Origin: Entrophospora sp. SA101
Taxonomy: Eukaryota; Glomeromycota; Glomeromycetes; Entrophosporales; Entrophosporaceae
Assembly: GCA_958430865.1 (NCBI GenBank)
Contig: CAUDNR010000458.1
Span: 80,422-105,824 of the forward strand
Direction of reading: 5' to 3'
Length of the DNA: 25,403 nucleotides
This document shows positions 19,453 through 25,403 of the stretch, one piece after another. The translations under genes and the position numbers were made by a program. Under the pieces are notes generated by a model. It had not been told where the DNA came from. It ran no database searches and saw only the letters and a list, made by a program, of their open reading frames with translations. Positions within the stretch are counted from its first letter, which is position 1. The number at the start of each line of letters is the position of its first letter.

Positions 19453-20976
19453 GGTGTATACAAGATGGACTTTCCAACAAATGATTGATACTGTCTCATC
19501 AAGTCTTGGATATGCATATTAAATCAAATGTAGCATTAAGGGTGAATGTTGTATTTATTATTTTTTAAATATGTATATATTTTAAATCATCACTTAATAA
19601 ATATTTTATTGGAAAATTACGTTCAATACAAAAAGACACATATGGTAAATACATTCATTATGAATGTTTTCGTATGTTGATTAAATCAAAAGTAGCATTA
19701 AGGGTGAATGTTGTATTTATTATTTTTTAAATATGTATACAAATTATTTTAAATTGTAATTAATAATTTTTATAATAATAAAATAATAAAGACTTTAGGT
19801 TCAATGTATGAACCCCACACAGGATCATCATCATATCGTAGACCTGATGAACCATTATATCTTCCTGCTAATATATCTTCAATTTTACTAGATGAAGACT
19901 GGTGGCTTTTACTTTCAAAACTAGTATTGGTACTTAAACCATATTGTATAATATTAGACATTTTGCAGAGAGATAAAGCAAGGCTGCATGAAGTTTTGGG
20001 TGGTTTTGGATATTTTGTTGAATTTTGGAAAAAATATGATGAATCAGAGCTCAGAGAAAAAATGCTCAATCGTCTTCAGTTGAGATGGCAAAATTGGGAA
20101 CAACCATTATTGCTTCTTTCATGGCTCTTACATCCTAATTACCAAATGAAAAAATTCAAAGAAAATATCCCAAATTTAAATCATGTTTATCTTAGTAAAT
20201 GGTTAATATATTATTATGAGGCTTGGTCAAATATGAAGTCACAATCAATTTTACGGGAATATGAAAAATTTAGGAAAAAACAATATCCTTTTGATGAAAA
20301 TACAATAAATCAATTTAATGAAGACATATTAGATTTTTGGGTGTGGGTTACTCCAACAGCAAAAGAACTTGGATATGTTGCTCAACGTGTTTTTGGGATC
20401 TGTGTTAATGCTGCATCAGTTGAAAGACTGTGGTCATGTATGGGTTCACTTCAAACAAAACGAAGAAATAGATTAGATGTAAGTAATTATAAATATGTAC
20501 AATTTTTATAATTTTATTATTCTGATAAATTTTTCATTTAATATATATAGTTCAAAAAAGCTATCAATATGAGCAAATTACATGCTTCAATTAAATATCA
20601 ATGTAAAGTTAATGAAGTGGAAGCTATTCGTAAATAAAAATCAACAGAAAACATTGCTGGTCCAATAGATTTAGAAATAAGTGAAGAAAGTTCCACAGAT
20701 ATCCAAGAATTAAATAATAACAGTGAAGACAATTTAGAAGAGGAAGAAGAAACAAATTATGTATCTGATTGGAATAGATTAGTTAGTGAATGGGAAAATT
20801 TGTTACTTCAAGAAGAGGTGGATGATTTACTTTCCACAGATAGTGATGATGATGAATTTGAAATAAATGAGTTATTATTGAATCAAACTCATCCTGCATT
20901 AGACAATGTAGCAAAATGGCAAATAACTGATATTTTTGTTGAAAATTTAGAAATACCATTTTTTATTGAAGATTAA
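19453..20976 (+). mobile_element. hAT transposase, C-terminal half, with in-frame stops
   Basis: An exon 19453-19541 (VYTRWTFQQMIDTVSSSLGY, then TAA at 19520) joins in phase to 19799-20478, and a GTAAGT intron leads to 20551 onwards. The main exon has DEPLYLPANISSIL, LKPYCIILDILQRDKA, the hAT core LSWLLHPNYQ and the dimerisation region ELGYVAQRVFGICVNAASVE/RLWSCMG. Exon 3 reads INMSKLHASIKY to TAA at 20635-20637, and the same frame continues another 113 codons (DWNRLVSEWENLL, acidic run, AKWQITDIFVENLEIPFF) to TAA at 20974-20976, so the first TAA is probably a mutation. The N-terminal BED finger and catalytic start are absent here. A 162-bp-offset duplication copies one donor site. Transposition activity is unlikely. 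Confidence 0.88.
19516..19740 (+). repeat. Direct repeat of a hAT exon-intron boundary
   Basis: About 62 bp (ATTAAATCAAATGTAGCATT...GTGAATGTTGTATTTATTAT...ATGTATA) at 19516-19578 recurs at 19678-19740 with about three differences. Both copies carry the AAGG/GTGAAT splice donor, giving two possible donors for the following acceptor at 19797. Confidence 0.85.
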
Positions 20977-21043
20977 TATTGTATTAAGAAAATTTTTTAA
21001 ATAAAATATAATTATATATACACAAAAGAAAAATGTCATGTGT

Positions 21044-24000
21044 TTATAGATTTTTGGCCAAAATGGCCAAGTGCCAACACTGTTGTGATGTTTCAGGATC
21101 TAGGTGATTCCTTAATTTAGATATTGTCAATCCTGCAACAGAAAAGGATTGTTCACATTTCAATTGACAATAAACCTGTATAATATTCTTTGGTGTAGCT
21201 ATTTTACCATTTTCGTTCAATTTATTCACCACTTCTTCACTTACCTCTACCATTTTGAGCACATCTGACATCAAATTAACTTTAGATACAGGTTTAGCTT
21301 GTACTCGTAAACAGTTGTCACAATTTCCACATGGAGGATTCAGAGTATCACCATTCCATGCAAAATATTCTGCTAGCATATATTCTCTACAAGTATATTG
21401 CTCCTCACAAAAATAAACAACTTCAAATATTTTGGCTTGCCTTTTATCTATTTCAGAACCTTCATCTACTTCCTCAGTCACTCTACAAAAATCGTTTGTA
21501 TTATTATTATTGGTTTTAATTTTACATTACAATATCAAAATACTTACAATTCTCTTCCTTGTGTTATAATTGTATAATTAGTACAAATATCATGACGGGA
21601 ATAAAAAATCACAGATTTTGCAGAATTATGATCTCTTTCTGCTCTCCCTGTTTCTTGGACAAGATTGCCTATTATAAAAAGGTAAGATTATATTATATCA
21701 ATCTGTTTAATTTTTAAAGCAGTAGTTAGTTACTTACCTATACTCAATGGAAATGTATAATGTATTACTAGGCGAATTTTTTTGTCATTAATTCCCATAC
21801 CAAAAGCATTAGTTGCAATCATAATCTGAATTTTATTATCTTTCCATGATTTCAATTTTTTATTTTTTTCTCCATTACCTAGAGAACTGTAATACACTGC
21901 CATATCATATCAAGATCAGCTTTTTCACAGAGTAGTTCATAAACATTATCACACACATGCACTGTTGGGCAGTAGATAATGCATTTTCCATCTTCTAATT
22001 CTTTCAACAACATGATAATTTCTCTAATTAATTTCTCTTTAGTACTTTTAGAATGCACCTCTATTTTAAGCTCTGGACATGAAAAAGAAATTCCTTGAAC
22101 AAAGGTAACATCAGATGGAGAAATACAAAGATTTTCCAATATTGCATGAGCATCAATTTCCTTGCAAGTTCCTGTAAGCATCATAATTGGGATATCGGGA
22201 AATAGATGGTGATTTTCCTAAGTTTGTTCCATGAAAAGTTAGATTACATTTATTTCAATAATAATTATTTTACTAAAAAGCCAATTTATTTTAGTTTTTT
22301 TACCTATAATGTCCACTTTCTATAATACAATGTACTTCATCTATTACAAAAGACACAGGTGAATTTTTGGAAAAGTTCAACAGCATTTTGGTAAATGATT
22401 CATTATAAACAAAACTTTCTGCAGTCACATATATGAGTTTTGTCAATCCAACAGCAATTTCTGAAAAGACTTTTTCAAAGTATTCTCGTGGCCTATCTTC
22501 ACCAGTATAAATACTAGCACACCCAATTCCAGCAATCTATAAAAGAGTAAGGTAAATTTTCTTTCTTTTAAATATAAATCATTAATAAAACTTACCACTT
22601 GATCATCAATTAAAGATACTAATGGGCTTATTACAATGGTCAAACCTCCACGCATTATAGCAGAAATCCAATAACACATTGATTTTCCAGCACCTGTTCT
22701 CATTGAAACAAAAGTATGATTTCCATTAACATATTCTGATATTGCCATTTCTTGTGATTCTTGAAACTTTTGATATTTGAATACTTTTGTAAGCACATCA
22801 TATGATGTAGGTGGATTAGCTTTCAAGTCTTGTGAAGGTGGTGTGTATTGATTATTTGGAAATTCATGATGATATCCAAATTTCAAACAGAAGTCATGAT
22901 ACTGACACAATCCTGTTGGAGAATACTTGGGAAAAGCATCACAAGCCAGACATTTTATAATTTTTTCAAAATCAAATATATATTTGGCAAATGTAGGTTC
23001 AAATTCTTTAGCTTTTATTTTTTCCTGAACACTACGTCCATAAGGTACATAATCCTAAAAAAAAAAAAAAAAATCAAAGAATATTAACATATTATTTAAT
23101 ATATTTCAAACCAGGTTGTTTACCTTGTCCCAATCAAATGTCTCAAGATTCCTTTTCTGTTCTTGAATCTTCTTACCACGTTCTTGATTTCTTTCAGCAA
23201 TACTAATAACGTTTTTCTGATTTTGCTTTATTCGCTGTTCACTTATTTGATTAATATTATATTTGTCAGCTTCAGATAATTGTTGGATATTACAAGCTGA
23301 CCTGGAAATTTCCAGCATATTCAATAAACCATTATTATATTGAAGAACAGCAAGGGCATGGCGTGTGCTGTAAGTTTTCCAATAATCAATTTTTTTATCC
23401 TGAAAACAAAGTTTTACACAATTGAATGCTTCATTGTATGATGTTCTAATGTGAGTAATTAAACTTTGTTTTGTAGGTATATAAAAAATTTTTTTGAGAA
23501 ATTCTCTAAACTGATCTATTTGATTGCTTGTATGATCTCTCAAATGTGGTTCTTTTAATTGAATATCAGGGTTTCCTTTTCTCCAACATACTTCATCCCA
23601 ACAAAGGCTATGATTATCTGAAAGGTCCACCAATCTGTACCTTTTCTAGTTCATCATCAGACACAGTAATTTTATTTCCATCAAGCTTTCTTCCACTTGC
23701 TGCATACACACATGAATTATAATAGGTCATAATTGTATTTTCATAATCTTTCCATATAGAGTTTTTTGCTGTAAAAAAAGGATAATAATAAGTGGATTAT
23801 ATAAAAACAGGTATGTGATTTAAGAAAGTTTACCAATCTTTGCCCTTATATTCTTTCCAACATGTTTCAAATCTGCATATACTTTACTCACACAAGGAAT
23901 ATTATTTAAAGTTTTATTTGAGTTTAGGTCACCATCTACACAAATATCCAAGAGTACTTCAGCTTCTTCCAATACTGGTGATATTTTTTCAATAATTCGT

Positions 24001-25403
24001 AACAATATTGCATGTTCCATCTGACGTGATGATTGCTCATGATTGCCATGAAAAACTTCATACTCTTTGCCATCTTTATTTTTCAACTGACGTGGTTTTT
24101 CAGCAGTAGAAAAGGCAATAACAGGTTTGTGGTCATAATCTATTTGTAAAAAAGACTTTTAATTAGCAATTCTAACCAATTAATAATATTGTATTACCTT
24201 CTAAATTTCCCTGAAATATTAGCTCTCCACTAGCTTGATTTGCATTTCGACAATGTGACCAGGAACAATCAAAACTAGCAGGAAGTATTCTTTCTCCTTT
24301 TGCTTTGATATATGCAATAGCTTTTGTTAAAGCAATTTGTGCACTAACTTCAGCTTCATTATTTATGCTTTTCAAATATTCATTTTGTCTATCATAATAA
24401 TGACCTTTTGATGACTGTGTTGTTACTCCCATCATAGAAAAAATGGTTTGAAGTTGTCTCCTATTAACACCACCAACAAGTCCTGCTCCTGCTGCAAGTA
24501 AAGAAAATTTTGTACCAGGTAACTCATTATTATATTCAGTAATTCCTTGACACATTTTACAATTGATTGTAATTTGAAGATTATAGCCAATTTTATTAAC
24601 TTTCAGCTTCTTTTTAGACAGATCAAGGTTATGGCATGTTAAACAAGGTTGAATAAATATGTTGGTGAGATATTGTTCAGTGTTAACTAATATTGTTGAT
24701 CCAAATTTATTTTCTTCTATAGTTTTTTGCACCCAATCTTTCAATGAATCCTTATTTTTTTTTTCATACTGATTATATTTTAAATTCTTTGCATATTCAA
24801 GGTCGGCTTTAGCATGTTTGAATCTTTTACGTAATGCATCACTTGATTTTTTTGAAGATTCATAATCAATTGCAAGAGCTAAAGTTGCTTCTGAAGATAA
24901 GTTTAGACCTGTTTCTTTAATTTCTATTCCTTGACAAATTATTGGATCTTGTGAAATTAACAATGAATTTCTTGCCTTTGCAATTATTTTTTCACCCTTT
25001 TTTTGCATAGTGGCAGTTAGCTTTACCATTTTGTTTTGAGGTTTTGTCAATGCAACAGAAGTTTCAAAAATATTTGGATAAATTGAATTGACTTTGGCTT
25101 GTAGATCATGTATAATATCAGGGTTACCAAATCCAAGAATATCTGGAATAGAAATCTTCCCTGACCAATTTATGTATTTCTTCATGCTAACAAAAAAATC
25201 TGGGTTTGTTCCTTCGTGTATAATTTGTGTCATCTCCACATTATTATAAATTTTCCAATGATATGTAAGGTATTCATTATTACTTTGAATTTCTAGATAA
25301 ATATGGTGCAAGTCACCTAGTCCCGCAACTTGCTGCGCCTCGTGGCCAATTTTGGGAAAATCACCAAAACTCAGAATTTGTAAGTTATGCTCAAAAATGC
25401 AAT
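21044..25403 (-). CDS. Mutator-like transposase fused to RecQ-type helicase (5' end beyond window)
   Basis: Minus-strand exons: 25403-24198, 24139-23834, 23768-23124, 23054-22596, 22536-22304, 22217-21738, 21668-21548 and 21482-21044. The N-terminal half has zinc pair CLTC...CKMC, VGGVNRRQLQTIFSMMG, SFDCSWSHCRNANQASG (first Asp ~24270), CVDGDLNSNKTL (second Asp ~23936), YADLKHVGKNI and SYNEAFNCVKL (possible Glu ~23432), the pattern of the Mutator-like (PF20700-type) transposase domain. Exon 4 adds a finger CLAC...CQYHDFC and starts the helicase: Walker A MRTGAGKSMCY, VISPLVSLIDDQV, DEVH (22341-22330), MMLTGTC, CIIYCPTVHVCDNV, ATNAFGMGIND, QETGRAERD and the RecQ zinc site CREY...CGNCDNC. Such a protein would cut and unwind DNA for its own transposition (inference). 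Lesions: +1 nt near 23645, a frame mismatch at exons 5/6, and a 5-bp ATATG duplication at 21901-21910, so this copy is probably dead. Confidence 0.86.

Noticed and set aside
23640..23662. A 23-nt GTACAG...TTTCAG intron that would fix the frame in the transposase
   Set aside because: Too short compared with every other intron here; a single extra G in the AAAAGG run explains the shift better.

Overview
ORGANISM. The window is eukaryotic, very AT-rich, intron-dense (most introns 55-120 bp, GTAAGT-like donors) and crowded with decayed mobile elements. The mix of TKL-type kinases with N-terminal zinc ribbons in several local copies, DUF4379/endonuclease-like zinc-ribbon proteins, hAT and Mutator-like transposases and Pif1/RecQ helicases points to an arbuscular mycorrhizal fungus (Glomeromycotina, Rhizophagus-like). 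This is inference from content; no database was searched.

LAYOUT. (1) 60-2119: two halves of an ABCC (MRP/Ycf1-type) transporter lie tail-to-tail. TMD1 exons are on + (60-937) and TMD0 exons 1-6 on - (2119-985), only 47 bp apart, which suggests an intragenic inversion. (2) 2487-6392: relics: one orphan exon of cofactor-independent phosphoglycerate mutase, a frameshifted zinc-ribbon/endonuclease-like gene, and two unrecognised decayed coding stretches. (3) 6405-7225: an 821-bp element with ~95-bp palindrome-rich terminal inverted repeats. (4) 8428-10928: a six-exon Pif1 helicase pseudogene (-). One 146-bp MITE sits cleanly inside a coding exon, a second probable 135-bp MITE lies in another exon, and separate TIR elements lie just beyond each end. 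(5) 10999-17225: four copies or fragments of one TKL kinase, two of them forming a large inverted duplication around a 1.45-kb spacer that holds a probable hAT BED-finger relic. One copy has its N-lobe inverted relative to its C-lobe, one has a nonsense codon, and one is 5'-truncated and flanked by inverted copies of a terminal motif. (6) 17381-18172: two 358-bp direct repeats that look identical. (7) 19453-20976: C-terminal part of a hAT transposase (+), with stop codons. (8) 21044-25403: a long gene (-) running off the right edge, in which a Mutator-like transposase is joined to a complete RecQ-type helicase with its zinc-binding domain.

HOW IT FITS. No working operon-like or pathway unit is visible. 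This is an accessory region shaped by transposons and local inversion/duplication. The most notable item is the Mutator-like transposase-RecQ helicase fusion: one continuous exon chain carries the transposase catalytic region, a linker zinc finger and all main RecQ motifs. The second theme is repeated inverted rearrangement inside single genes (ABCC, kinase).
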